A DNA stretch of 64,000 nt from contig NZ_NJFZ01000017.1 in assembly GCF_002270355.1 (NCBI RefSeq), positions 1 to 64,000 on the forward strand, written 5' to 3'. Under the pieces are notes generated by a model, which had not been told where the DNA came from, made no database searches, and saw only the letters and a list, made by a program, of their open reading frames with translations. Numbering within the stretch: the stretch's first letter is position 1; each line of letters starts with the position of its first letter. Made by a program: the position numbers and the translations under genes. Origin of the DNA: Flectobacillus sp. BAB-3569 (lineage in GTDB: Bacteria > Bacteroidota > Bacteroidia > Cytophagales > Spirosomataceae). This document shows, one piece after another, positions 44,673 through 53,991 of the stretch.

Positions 44673-47600
44673 TTATTTAAAAATTACATTCAAACCTACA
44701 GCGAAGCTTCTTGTACGTGGATAAATTCCATTATCACCCCCAAATCCGTTACCGCCACTTACATTCAATTCTGGGTCAATACCAGAGTATTTTGTAAATA
44801 CTGCAAGGTTTGAACCTGTTACGGAAACCCTAAGTGCTTCAATAGATTTAAGTTTTAAAGGATGAAAACTGTAACCAATAGAAAGATTTTCAAATCTTAG
44901 AAAAGCACCATTTTCTAACCAAAGGTTTGAACCATACTGTGTAGTGTATAAATCTAAAGGAACAGCACTTTTTAGTAAATTGGCTTTTCCAGTATTTTCC
45001 ATCATACTGAGTGTTTGGCGTAAACCATTGTAAATTTTGTTTCCACCCGAACCACGCCAAACCATCGAAACATCCAAATTTTTATGTTTCAAAGTCGGTG
45101 TAAAAGCATACGTATGCGTTGGTAAAGCATTGCCAGCTAATACTCTGTCGGGGCTTCTATTTCCTTGATCTATTACGCCATCACCATTTACATCTACTAC
45201 TGTTTCAGCCCTGTTTTCATTTTTTCCTGAATGTTGTAAAATTGAAAAAGTACCAATTGGCTTACCTGCAATGAGGTATGAATTTGGCCCCCAAGGAATA
45301 TAATCAGTATTCAAAGGCACGCCGTTGATACTACCGTTGAGGTTCATTACTTTATTGGCTAAAAGCGAAACATTTCCTGCCAAAGTAAGGCTTGTATTTT
45401 TACTTTTGATGACTTGGTACGCCAAACTAGCCTCTATCCCTTGGTTTCTGATACTTCCCACATTTGCCATGATTGTTCCGAAAGGGAACGGAGGTTGCGG
45501 AACGGTATAATTAAATAATAAATTATCAGTAGTGGCCGTAAAAGCATCTAATGAACCCGATAAACGGCTATCTAAAACCGCAAAGTCAAGCCCTACGTTA
45601 TACTGTTTACGGGTTTCCCATCTTAAATCTTTGTTGACATTTTGCGTAATATTGAAATTGGTAATTGGGTTTCCTCCAAAATAAGTAACACCAGCCGCAC
45701 CTACTAACGACAGTGAATTTTGAGGGAATAATCCTTGTTGATTACCCGTTACACCGTATCCACCACGTAATTTCAACTGATTAAACGTTTTTTGATTTTG
45801 CATAAATGGCTCTTGGTCAATCTGCCAAGCCAATGCCACTGATGGGAAACTTCCCCATTTATTATTATCACCAAAAACCGACGAACCATCTTTTCTGAAA
45901 CTTACCGTTAATAAGTAGCGACTCAAGTACGAATAATTGATTCTTCCCAAGAACGAAACCAAAGTACGGTCATTCTTATACGATGAAAAATCTCCTGGTT
46001 GTACTCTTGATAAATCACCCAATTGAAGGGCATTATAAGTAGCAATATCATTGATGAATCCTTTCACTTGTGTGAAATTTCCCTGATACGTTTGGTTTTG
46101 CCATTCGTAAAGTGCTAGTGCATTGATAGAGTGGTCGCCAAATACTTTTTTGTAATTCAGGCTAATATTCATCAATTTTTCATCTTGTCGGTTGTTGCTG
46201 ATATTCGCCACACCTTTATTATTGATAGCATAAGCTACCGTAGAAACCGCAGGCAAATAGTATCCCCAGTTATTATCCGTTTTTCGCCAACTACCAAACC
46301 ATCCAAGTGTCAGATTATCAATAACTTCCAAGTCTGCTTTTAAACTTCCAAACAGGCTATTATTTCGCCCTTCGTTTACTACCGTTTGTGAAATCGCATA
46401 AGGGTTGAAGTATTCAAATACGTTCGGGTCGGTGTAATATTTCCCATCTGTATTAAAAACAGGGTCAGTCGGACGCATTAAATAGGAGTTCGTAATCAAA
46501 TTAGAAGTAAAAGCGGCACGTCCAATACTTCCTGGACTTCCAAGAGTATTATTGATACCACTGTTTAAATTCATCGTAAGCGTTAGGCGGTCGTTTAAGG
46601 CTTTTTGGGTTGCTTGGATTCTACCAATGTATTTTTGGTTGTTAGAATTTACCACAATTCCATTTTGTAAAATAGCCGTTAACGAAGCACGATAATTAAA
46701 ATTTTGCGTACCACCACCAAACGAAAGCGTATGATTTTGCGTAGAACCTGTACGAGATAAAATATTGAACCAATCAGTATTTGAACCATGATTTGCTGCC
46801 GCAGGCACGCCGTTGGCTTGGGCTTGTTGCCACCATTCATCTGCACTGAGTACTTCTAATTGTTTGGCTACTCTATCCACCGAAAAAGTAGCACTGTATT
46901 CAACTGAAGATTTTCCTGATTTATTCTTTTTGGTACTAACAATAATTACACCTGGCGCACCTCTTGAGCCATAAATTGCTGTTGCCGAAGCATCTTTGAG
47001 AACATCAATCGAAGCGATTTCGCTTGGTGGTACTTGGTTCAATAAATCCATATTTCCTTGAATCCCATCAACCACAACCAGTGGGTCGTTACCACCCACC
47101 AATGAAGTAATCCCTCTGATTCTAACACTTGGCCCTGAGCCTGGCTCACTACCAATTTGCGTTACGTTAACGCCAGCCGCTCTACCTGCAATTTGTTGTA
47201 AAGGGTTAGTAATTGCACCTTGGTTGAAGTTTTCGCTAGAAATTGTCGCTACCGCTCCAGTTACATCTTTTCGGTTTTGACTACCATAACCCACTACCAC
47301 TACTTCATCTAAAGCTTTGCTATCTGTTTTTAAAATTACATCAAGTTTTGTTTGATCACTCACTCGAATTTCTTGTGAAATAAAGCCAACGTGTGAGAAA
47401 ACCAATATGCTCGTTTTTCCTGAAATTGATAGCTTATAGTTTCCCGAAATATCTGTTGTTGCACCAACTTTTGAGTCCTTTAACAGTACCGTCACACCAG
47501 CTAAAGGAATACCTGTTTCTGATTCAACCTTACCTTGAACAATACGATTACTTTGAGCTTCGGCAGGTAACTCAAGCATCAGTAAAGCTACCAAACAAGC

Positions 47601-47699
47601 CAAGGACAGATAGCCTTGTTGATTAATTGATTGCTTGATGAAAGCAATACCCGTCCAAGCCTCTAATTGCTTTAACCAATAAAATAGAGATTTTTGCAT
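44673..47699 (-). CDS. SusC/RagA TonB-dependent glycan transporter (starch locus)
   Basis: 1008 residues. An N-terminal carboxypeptidase-regulatory-like domain (about 55-130; GKVESETGIPLAGVTVLLKD) is followed by the TonB-box/plug region with VVVGYGSQNRKDVTGA and the barrel ending in GLNVIFK. It imports malto-oligosaccharides energised by TonB. Divergent from the SusR-type regulator. Downstream come SusD, SusE and an amylase. Confidence 0.9.
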   Translation of the reverse strand: MQKSLFYWLKQLEAWTGIAFIKQSINQQGYLSLACLVALLMLELPAEAQSNRIVQGKVESETGIPLAGVTVLLKDSKVGATTDISGNYKLSISGKTSILVFSHVGFISQEIRVSDQTKLDVILKTDSKALDEVVVVGYGSQNRKDVTGAVATISSENFNQGAITNPLQQIAGRAAGVNVTQIGSEPGSGPSVRIRGITSLVGGNDPLVVVDGIQGNMDLLNQVPPSEIASIDVLKDASATAIYGSRGAPGVIIVSTKKNKSGKSSVEYSATFSVDRVAKQLEVLSADEWWQQAQANGVPAAANHGSNTDWFNILSRTGSTQNHTLSFGGGTQNFNYRASLTAILQNGIVVNSNNQKYIGRIQATQKALNDRLTLTMNLNSGINNTLGSPGSIGRAAFTSNLITNSYLMRPTDPVFNTDGKYYTDPNVFEYFNPYAISQTVVNEGRNNSLFGSLKADLEVIDNLTLGWFGSWRKTDNNWGYYLPAVSTVAYAINNKGVANISNNRQDEKLMNISLNYKKVFGDHSINALALYEWQNQTYQGNFTQVKGFINDIATYNALQLGDLSRVQPGDFSSYKNDRTLVSFLGRINYSYLSRYLLTVSFRKDGSSVFGDNNKWGSFPSVALAWQIDQEPFMQNQKTFNQLKLRGGYGVTGNQQGLFPQNSLSLVGAAGVTYFGGNPITNFNITQNVNKDLRWETRKQYNVGLDFAVLDSRLSGSLDAFTATTDNLLFNYTVPQPPFPFGTIMANVGSIRNQGIEASLAYQVIKSKNTSLTLAGNVSLLANKVMNLNGSINGVPLNTDYIPWGPNSYLIAGKPIGTFSILQHSGKNENRAETVVDVNGDGVIDQGNRSPDRVLAGNALPTHTYAFTPTLKHKNLDVSMVWRGSGGNKIYNGLRQTLSMMENTGKANLLKSAVPLDLYTTQYGSNLWLENGAFLRFENLSIGYSFHPLKLKSIEALRVSVTGSNLAVFTKYSGIDPELNVSGGNGFGGDNGIYPRTRSFAVGLNVIFK

Positions 47700-47727
47700 A
47701 ATTAACTAATTGTTATTTTTTCGATAA

Positions 47728-47760
47728 CAAATGTAAATTATCAAATACGAAGCAGACAAA
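47728..47760 (-). promoter_or_regulatory. Promoter of the starch operon (TTTG-N21-TACATTTG)
   Basis: On the minus strand, TTTG (47757-47760) is followed after 21 bases by TACATTTG (47728-47735), matching the Bacteroidota -33/-7 pattern. It lies 28 bases before the susC ATG. Confidence 0.6.
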
Positions 47761-48064
47761 TGAGTGAATCAACAGGTAAAAAAATATATCTTTTGAAAAT
47801 ACAAATAGCTTTAAAACAGCGAGTTATCTCATAAAAAGTAAGCGTGTCAGGTAAATGCTAGGTAATCGTATTTTTTCTCTTTTCCATGTTTTTTTTATGA
47901 ATAAACAAAGGTTTATTTTCTCTTTCACAAGAAATCCTGCTTGAAAGGAGGTGATTTTGAAAAAATAAACTTCTTCAACGATGTCTATCTAATCGATATT
48001 TTATTAGATTTTTGTAGCTATATCTCAAAAACTACCTCAGCCATTTTCTACTGGAAAATGATGA

Positions 48065-49801
48065 ATGAACAATAAAATGAAAAATATAATTACCAACATC
48101 CTAGCAAAAAATATCGTACACCGTCGCTATCTACTGGTGGCTTGCCTTGTATTCATACAAGCCCTGAATACAGACGTATTTGCTAAATCAGATAAAGAAA
48201 ATCTTCTTGAAGAATTACATAAAACGGTGCTTCAAAAAAAAACTTATGAGCAAAAAAAATTGCAACAAATAAATGTTTTAAAAAGTAAGTTAGCCAACCA
48301 ATCTCTACCTCTAACCGAACAGTTTGAGCTATGCAATAAGCTATTTGAAGAATACAAAACATTTCAGTATGATGCTGCCTTCTCGTATGCATTAAAACTC
48401 CGAGACATAGCAAAAAAGCTTCAAGATCCTGTTAAAGTTAATTATGCCAAGCTACAATTAAGTTTTACGCTTTTGTCTTCTGGCATGTATAAAGAGTCTT
48501 TAGATTCTTTGAATTCGGTAGCATTACAAAAAATGCCCGATTATATCTTGATTGAATACTATGTTTTAATGTCTCGTTGCAACTATGAATTAGCGGCTTA
48601 CAATGATACCCCCTATTATGCCGAGCAATATAACAAAAGAGGTAATGTTTATTCTGACTCAGCAACTGCCCTCATGAGCAAAAACGATTTGCAATATTAT
48701 TTTGTAAAAGGAATCAGAGAGTTAAAAGAAAGAAAATACCAAGAGGCAGAGCATGATTTTAAGTTGATTCTTGACAAGTTTAATCCCAATTTCCACGACT
48801 ATGCTATGGTCGCATCCTCCTTGGCTAGTGTATATCTTGAGGGTGATGGAAACAGAGAAACAGCCACAAACTTAATGATTCAAGCGGCCATTGCAGATAT
48901 TAAATCGTCGACCAAGGAAGGGGTTGCTTTAGCCTATGTGGCAGATTTATTATATCAACAAAAGCATGATGACAAAGCCTATCATTTAATCAAGGAAGCC
49001 TTAAATGATGCTTCGTTCTATGGAGCTAAACTACGTTTAAAGCACGTTTCTGGCATTTTACCAGTCATAGAAGGAAATAGATTATCAACAGTAGAAGATC
49101 AAAAAAATCGCCTATTTATCTTCACTTCCATAGTATCTATTTTATCGCTAATCGTAATTATTTTTGCTTTTATCATCTTCAAACAATTAAAAAAATTGAA
49201 AGTAGTAGGTACTGAAATAAATGAAACTAACCTAAAATTGCAAACCGCCAATCATTTATTACAAACCACCAATCAAGTACTTCAAGTCAAGAATAACGAA
49301 TTACAAGAAGCTAATAAAATTAAAGAAGAATATATCGGTTACTCTTTTAATATGTATGCCGACTACCTAGATAAGCTAGAGAAAATAAAAAGAAGTATCG
49401 AGAAAAAACTCGTAACTAAGAGTTTAGAAGGCATTGGGCAGGTTCTTGATTCGATTAATATGAAAAAAGAAAGAGAAGCGCTTTATATCAGTTTTGATAA
49501 AATTTTTATCAAATTGTTCCCCAATTTTGTTCCTGCTTTTAACTCGTTTTTCAAAGATCAAGACAAATATGTATTTCAGGCAGACCAGCCCTTAGATCTT
49601 GATGTAAGAATTTTTGCTCTTATTCGTATTGGGATTAGTGATCATGAACAAATTGCCAAAATTCTAGAGTATTCTGTGAGAACGATTTATAACCATAAAA
49701 CAAAGGTAAAAAGTAAGTCTATACTCTCAAATGATGAATTTGAAAAGAAAATCATGGAAATAAAAGCCTTTGAGCTTTCAAGCGATACATCTTTAACGTA
49801 A
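48065..49801 (+). CDS. SusR-type membrane transcription regulator (DUF6377-like)
   Basis: 578 residues. After a signal/anchor segment (YLLVACLVFIQALNT) come TPR-like helices up to about residue 350, one membrane helix (LFIFTSIVSILSLIVIIFAF, about 347-366), a coiled-coil region (KLQTANHLLQTTNQVLQVKN) and a C-terminal DNA-binding part with DHEQIAKILEYSVRTIYNHK, an HTH. The design fits the DUF6377/SusR regulators that sense malto-oligosaccharides in the periplasm. Divergent to susCDE. Confidence 0.82.
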   Translation: MNNKMKNIITNILAKNIVHRRYLLVACLVFIQALNTDVFAKSDKENLLEELHKTVLQKKTYEQKKLQQINVLKSKLANQSLPLTEQFELCNKLFEEYKTFQYDAAFSYALKLRDIAKKLQDPVKVNYAKLQLSFTLLSSGMYKESLDSLNSVALQKMPDYILIEYYVLMSRCNYELAAYNDTPYYAEQYNKRGNVYSDSATALMSKNDLQYYFVKGIRELKERKYQEAEHDFKLILDKFNPNFHDYAMVASSLASVYLEGDGNRETATNLMIQAAIADIKSSTKEGVALAYVADLLYQQKHDDKAYHLIKEALNDASFYGAKLRLKHVSGILPVIEGNRLSTVEDQKNRLFIFTSIVSILSLIVIIFAFIIFKQLKKLKVVGTEINETNLKLQTANHLLQTTNQVLQVKNNELQEANKIKEEYIGYSFNMYADYLDKLEKIKRSIEKKLVTKSLEGIGQVLDSINMKKEREALYISFDKIFIKLFPNFVPAFNSFFKDQDKYVFQADQPLDLDVRIFALIRIGISDHEQIAKILEYSVRTIYNHKTKVKSKSILSNDEFEKKIMEIKAFELSSDTSLT

Positions 49802-49959
49802 AGGCTATTTCTACGCGCTCGAATGCCGATAATAATTGGTGTTTTTTCCAAAAGCACATAGGTCGAACGACGGAAGGGAGATGCTAAACGAAGTAGATTC
49901 CTTCCTATTTCATAAATCAAAAAAGTGTTTTTGAATAGTATAAAAATAGAAATAGCTTT

Positions 49960-50235
49960 TTGAACGAATTAAAGGATAAAGGGTTAAATCATAACGTAGT
50001 GGCATTTATCAACGAATGCGTTGACGACTTAAACACATCTACTTTCGAGGGAAATAAACTTATCCAATTTGCCATACAGAAGCAATCTGATATTTTAAAA
50101 CAGATTGAAAAAGAGCATAAAATTGTACCGAAAAATCACTACGGAAATATTTGGGGATTAGCAGGAATGACAATTTGGGGTTTTGTACAAGTTGGGCATA
50201 CTTTGCCCAAACATTTGTATTATGTTTCACCATGA
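49960..50235 (+). CDS. Hypothetical protein, likely truncated
   Basis: 91 residues from a TTG. Helical, with KQSDILKQIEKEHKIVP and a hydrophobic end GLAGMTIWGFVQVG. It has no ATG at the start and may be a gene remnant with a lost beginning and end. No family recognised. Confidence 0.35.
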   Translation: MNELKDKGLNHNVVAFINECVDDLNTSTFEGNKLIQFAIQKQSDILKQIEKEHKIVPKNHYGNIWGLAGMTIWGFVQVGHTLPKHLYYVSP

Positions 50236-50462
50236 CGGAACTGTATTTGGTAAATAAATAGTAACCATCAACTTTGATTACGGGCAGAGAGTTTGCTATC
50301 TGTAAACCAGCACTAAGTCCTGCTCGTTAGGCAAAACGAAAATTTTATTTCGCAAATATACTTCGCCTAATATGTATTGACGCCATAAACTGCGGTGCAA
50401 ATTACTGCGCCAATACTATCATTATGCGAAAACCAATTCACTCAAATCAACAAAAAACATAG

Positions 50463-50906
50463 ATGAATTTATCCGATTATATTATGAAAAGAAACGGAGT
50501 TCCGATTGGACAACCAAACTCTCTTCGAAATAACTTACAAAAATCAATAGGTGCGAAAAACTTTCATACATTTTGGAACTATTGGAATCCCATCTTTAGC
50601 TATTATTTAGGAACAAAAATATTCCGTCCATTAAAACGAGTATTTCCCTTATTACTTTCTTTAATTCTAACATTTGTTTTCTGCGGCTTCATCCACGATT
50701 TAGTAACAACATTATTAAGAGGAAAACTCTCCTTGTTCTTTACTGTTTGGTTTTTGTTAATGTCAGTATTTGTTGTTATTTCAAAACAACTGAATTACAA
50801 TTTATCTGACAAAAAGTGGCTTTTCAGAGCATTTATAAATTTGTTAATTATTGGATTTTGTTTTTGTATCACAAAATATTTGAACACTATATTGAATTTC
50901 TATTAA
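50463..50906 (+). CDS. MBOAT-like acyltransferase fragment / small membrane protein
   Basis: 147 residues, four to five hydrophobic segments. FVFCGFIHDLVTTLLRG resembles the conserved His helix of MBOAT acyltransferases, but the protein is only a third of the usual length. Could be a stand-alone short family. It follows repeat-rich DNA with TCGTTAGGCAAAACG. Confidence 0.5.
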   Translation: MNLSDYIMKRNGVPIGQPNSLRNNLQKSIGAKNFHTFWNYWNPIFSYYLGTKIFRPLKRVFPLLLSLILTFVFCGFIHDLVTTLLRGKLSLFFTVWFLLMSVFVVISKQLNYNLSDKKWLFRAFINLLIIGFCFCITKYLNTILNFY

Positions 50907-50987
50907 TATCTATTGAACAATCTACTTTCAAATAGAATCAACGAAGATAAGCGAATTGAAAAAACACACACTACAGTGAACATCAGT

Positions 50988-51045
50988 AGCTGTCACACAA
51001 CTCTTTCCCCTAAAATACTCTTACAAAATATACATCCAGACCGAA
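50988..51045. repeat. Intergenic repeat F, copy 2
   Basis: TGTCACACAACTC, CTAAAATACTCTTACA and ATCCAGACC match the order at 34602-34660. Confidence 0.5.
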
Positions 51046-51163
51046 TTCTATTGGGCTTTTAGATGTTAACTTTCGCATCAGTTTTTAAATCGACATCAGT
51101 TGCCGAGCAGACATAGCAACAATACAAGCCCTGTGGCAAGCCTTTAACTTTACCTGTAATTTT

Positions 51164-52108
51164 ATGAAGACCTTAGTTTCTCAAAGACATTTTATTAAGT
51201 TCTATCTCTCGATTATTTTGTTGACATTACTGTTATCAGGAATAGCAACAGTTTCTCTTTTTGCTTACAACAAGCAGCTTGACATAGGAGATTTAAAGCC
51301 GATAGACAAACTTATTCCTATATTTAGTATAGCCTGTTATGCCTTTGCAGGTTTTTGTTTGTATAGCTACATAAAAAATGTACCAACAATTATCCTAGAC
51401 AAAGACTTTATCCGTTTCAATAATCAGACTTTTGCACTTGCTGACATTAACAAAATTGAACTAACAGGAAAAAGACCCTTGAAGTATGCAGTTAGTTCTC
51501 CAATGGAAGCTGCAACATTGACTTTCAATAATGGTGTTACAAAATACATTTTTGACGATATGTATTCAAATTCTTGGGAAATGAAATCGTTTCTCAAACA
51601 AGTGGTGATTGACAAAAAAGACTTTTTTGAGGTAACTGAAAATGTAATTGACACAAGCACTTTGGACAATGATTACTATGAAACTTACAAAGGAACTGTC
51701 ATCACTTCTTTGAGAGGAATTTCATTTTGGGTGATAATTGGTATCTCTGCTTTTCTCATTTTATCCCATAGTAAACCAATAACGACAGAATTTGTGGTTA
51801 GCTTTTTTTGCTTTTTATCATTTTGGATTTTTTTTCACAGTTATCTGATGAATTATTTCCAAGTTTCAGACAATTACTTTGTAATTAGAAACCACAATTT
51901 CTTTTGGACAAAAAAGGCTTATCGAATAGCTGACATAAGAGAAGTTGTCTTTGAGTCTCGAGGTAAAATGCCAAATTGCTTGCGAATTATTACGAAGGAT
52001 TTTAGAAACAAGCTTTATCCAGCAGGCACCTTGCGAGACCAAACTTGGTTAGACCTAAAGGAAAAATTAGAAACGTATAAAATTAAAGTAAGAAACGAGT
52101 GCATATAA
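51164..52108 (+). CDS. Membrane protein with two PH-like halves
   Basis: 314 residues. Two membrane helices near the N-terminus and two more around residues 185-230. Each pair is followed by a soluble part built from short strands ending in a helix (IILDKDFIRFNNQTFALADI; YFVIRNHNFFWTKKAYRIAD), which looks like a bacterial PH-type domain. Function unknown. Confidence 0.6.
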   Translation: MKTLVSQRHFIKFYLSIILLTLLLSGIATVSLFAYNKQLDIGDLKPIDKLIPIFSIACYAFAGFCLYSYIKNVPTIILDKDFIRFNNQTFALADINKIELTGKRPLKYAVSSPMEAATLTFNNGVTKYIFDDMYSNSWEMKSFLKQVVIDKKDFFEVTENVIDTSTLDNDYYETYKGTVITSLRGISFWVIIGISAFLILSHSKPITTEFVVSFFCFLSFWIFFHSYLMNYFQVSDNYFVIRNHNFFWTKKAYRIADIREVVFESRGKMPNCLRIITKDFRNKLYPAGTLRDQTWLDLKEKLETYKIKVRNECI

Positions 52109-52119
52109 GAAAAAAACAC

Positions 52120-52332
52120 GTAACAAGAGCTATTGATAAATTGCATTTAACGCAATCTGCTTAGAGTCATCAATTGAAAGAGGAAGAGTATCAATTGGGT
52201 TCTCAAATATTTTTACGACAAAATTAAATATTAGTCTTAACCAAGGCAGGTGAGAAATTATATGAGACTGCAAACGAGGTTATAGAAAAATTACTAGGCT
52301 CAGAAGAAATAAAGCAAATGATTTTTGGCTAA
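52120..52332 (+). pseudogene. LysR-type regulator remnant (HTH part)
   Basis: Reading from 52120 gives VTRAIDKLHLTQSA, then a stop, SHQLKEEEYQLGSQIFLRQN, a stop, and ILVLTKAGEKLYETANEVIE. That is the LysR helix-turn-helix and linker helix with two in-frame stops. The N-terminus and the whole ligand domain are missing. Adjacent to a membrane-protein gene that may have replaced the start. Confidence 0.75.
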
Positions 52333-52459
52333 TTTGGTACAATCAAAATAAGTACTATATGTTATTCAAATTACCATTTAATACCTTCTTTTTAAAAGTA
52401 ATTTCATCCACTATACCCAAATAAAGATTTATAAATAATAGTGGAAGCAACACATTATC

Positions 52460-52610
52460 CACTGGTTCAAGTCTGTGACTTGGACCTATTTTTTCATCAA
52501 GTTTTCAAACTTGAATACACAAAACCATAACCTTTTGAAACACTTTATTCCTCCAGCAAAGTTTTAAACTTTGGATAAAAATGAGTCCAAGTCATAGACT
52601 TGAACTAGTG
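52460..52610. mobile_element. MITE-like element with terminal inverted repeats, copy 1
   Basis: Ends form inverted repeats of about 26 bases (24 matching), core TTCAAGTCTRTGACTTGGAC. Inside are the palindromes CAAGTTTTCAAACTTG and CAAAGTTTTAAACTTTG. A second copy in the same orientation is at 53611, on the other side of one gene. Confidence 0.75.
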
Positions 52611-52614
52611 CAAT

Positions 52615-53540
52615 CTATTCATAAACTTGCACCTCCAATCCAAGCATAAAGGTGCCCAATGATGATGGGAATTCCGACCATTTTGAGGATTTATACCTCC
52701 AAATCCAGTTATGCAGGTTTTTGTACACATTTTTGGAAAAAGATACTTTTGGTGAAATTACCTTTTTAATAGAAACACGCCGCTGCTCAAGAACCGAATA
52801 GGTCGAAATATACCTTTCTTGATAATTATACTCTTCTTGGGTTAATAAACTAATTGATACAAAAATCCCATTCGATGGTATTTGGATGCCATACTGCGAT
52901 AAATCAAACTCATTCCATTTGTTACTTTTGCTGGCTCTTAGTAACAATGCCTCTTTTAATAATGGTTTGTGAGGGTTACTATGAATGGAATCTACCGAGT
53001 ATAATTGAATCAAAAAAGGTTCGTTAAAGTGGTCTTCCAAACCAAAAACGGTTTTAGCAAAGTATCGAAACTTAGAGATATAACCATGTTCTATTCCCAA
53101 ATTTGGAATAAATAATGCCACTTTGTCTCCGAAAGATAAATTCAAAGAGTTACCTCCCTTTTTGTCGACATTTCCTATTATAATGTCAAACGTTTCACTC
53201 CCATGTACTTTCACTTCTTCTAATTCAGTGACTGATTCTCTTAGATACACGTGAGGATTGTGCAACATATCTGCAATAGCAATAGTTCTGGATTGAAAAC
53301 CGATACAAGTGATTTGGAGACTGTCTTTTTTATGAATAATAGCTTGATCAAGCTCAAAAAACCTTCTTCATTACTCAACATAAAATACTTTTTTCCGATA
53401 ATCTGAACTGTAGCACCAACAATAGGCTCATTGGTTTTTTGGGCATTATTCACCTGTATTTTTACAATGTTTTGTGCCAAAGAATTATGGTATGTGAGGA
53501 AAAGTAGAAAGACCAAAAGCAACGGTTTTAGAAATGGCAT
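52615..53540 (-). pseudogene. CarboxypepD_reg-like domain protein, broken by a -1 frameshift
   Basis: First frame (from 53540): signal peptide MPFLKPLLLVFLLFLTYHNS and a carboxypeptidase-regulatory-like start (NEPIVGATVQIIGKKYFMLS). Adding one A to the A6 run at 53356-53361 continues as EEGFFELDQAIIHKKDSLQI and ITCIGFQSRTIAI, the expected beta-sandwich end, into the second frame (52615-53268), giving about 308 residues. The C-terminal half is a conserved, beta-rich Bacteroidota domain of unknown role. The gene sits between two MITE-like elements. Confidence 0.72.
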
Positions 53541-53610
53541 AGAATGATTTTTTATCGGGAAACGTATAGCCTTTCAAAAATAGTATTTCGACCTCGAAGA
53601 AAATCACGAC

Positions 53611-53758
53611 CACTGGTTCAAGTCTGTGACTTGGACCTATTTTTCATCAAGTTTTCAAACTTGAATACACAAAATCATAACCTATTGAAACACTTTATTC
53701 CTCCAGCAAAGTTTAAAACTTCAGAAAAAATAAATCCAAGTCTGAAGACTTGAACTAG
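53611..53758. mobile_element. MITE-like element with terminal inverted repeats, copy 2
   Basis: Same sequence and orientation as 52460-52610, with scattered substitutions. Confidence 0.75.
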
Positions 53759-53791
53759 TTCGATACTTGAACTAGCTCGATGTAACAAAAA

Positions 53792-53817
53792 ATGGCGCAA
53801 GCTTTCGCTTGCGCCAT
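53792..53817 (-). terminator. Hairpin terminator after the second SusCD unit
   Basis: 11-bp stem ATGGCGCAAGC / GCTTGCGCCAT, 4-base loop, T6 run on the minus strand. 175 bases beyond the SusD stop. Confidence 0.78.
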
Positions 53818-53991
53818 CTAGAAATTTGGGATGCAGAGAGCTAAAGTTGAATTATTGCCCATGAAGTATTCGCTCTCTTAATACTATAGGTTTTGCCATA
53901 ATTCAGAATTAAGGCTTAATAAGTTTTGATCAATTTTGAGCGTAAAATATCGGTAATTCAAAATTCACAACTCATACTTCAACATTAATCC

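Noticed and set aside
48183-48413. Minus-strand ORFs inside the SusR-type regulator
   Set aside because: Shadow frames over a clear regulator gene.
53544-53753. Plus-strand ORF over the second MITE-like element
   Set aside because: Made of the repeat and its palindromes; not a gene.
30600-53800. CRISPR array or tandem repeat
   Set aside because: Repeats are dispersed, unequal and not regularly spaced; no repeat-spacer pattern.
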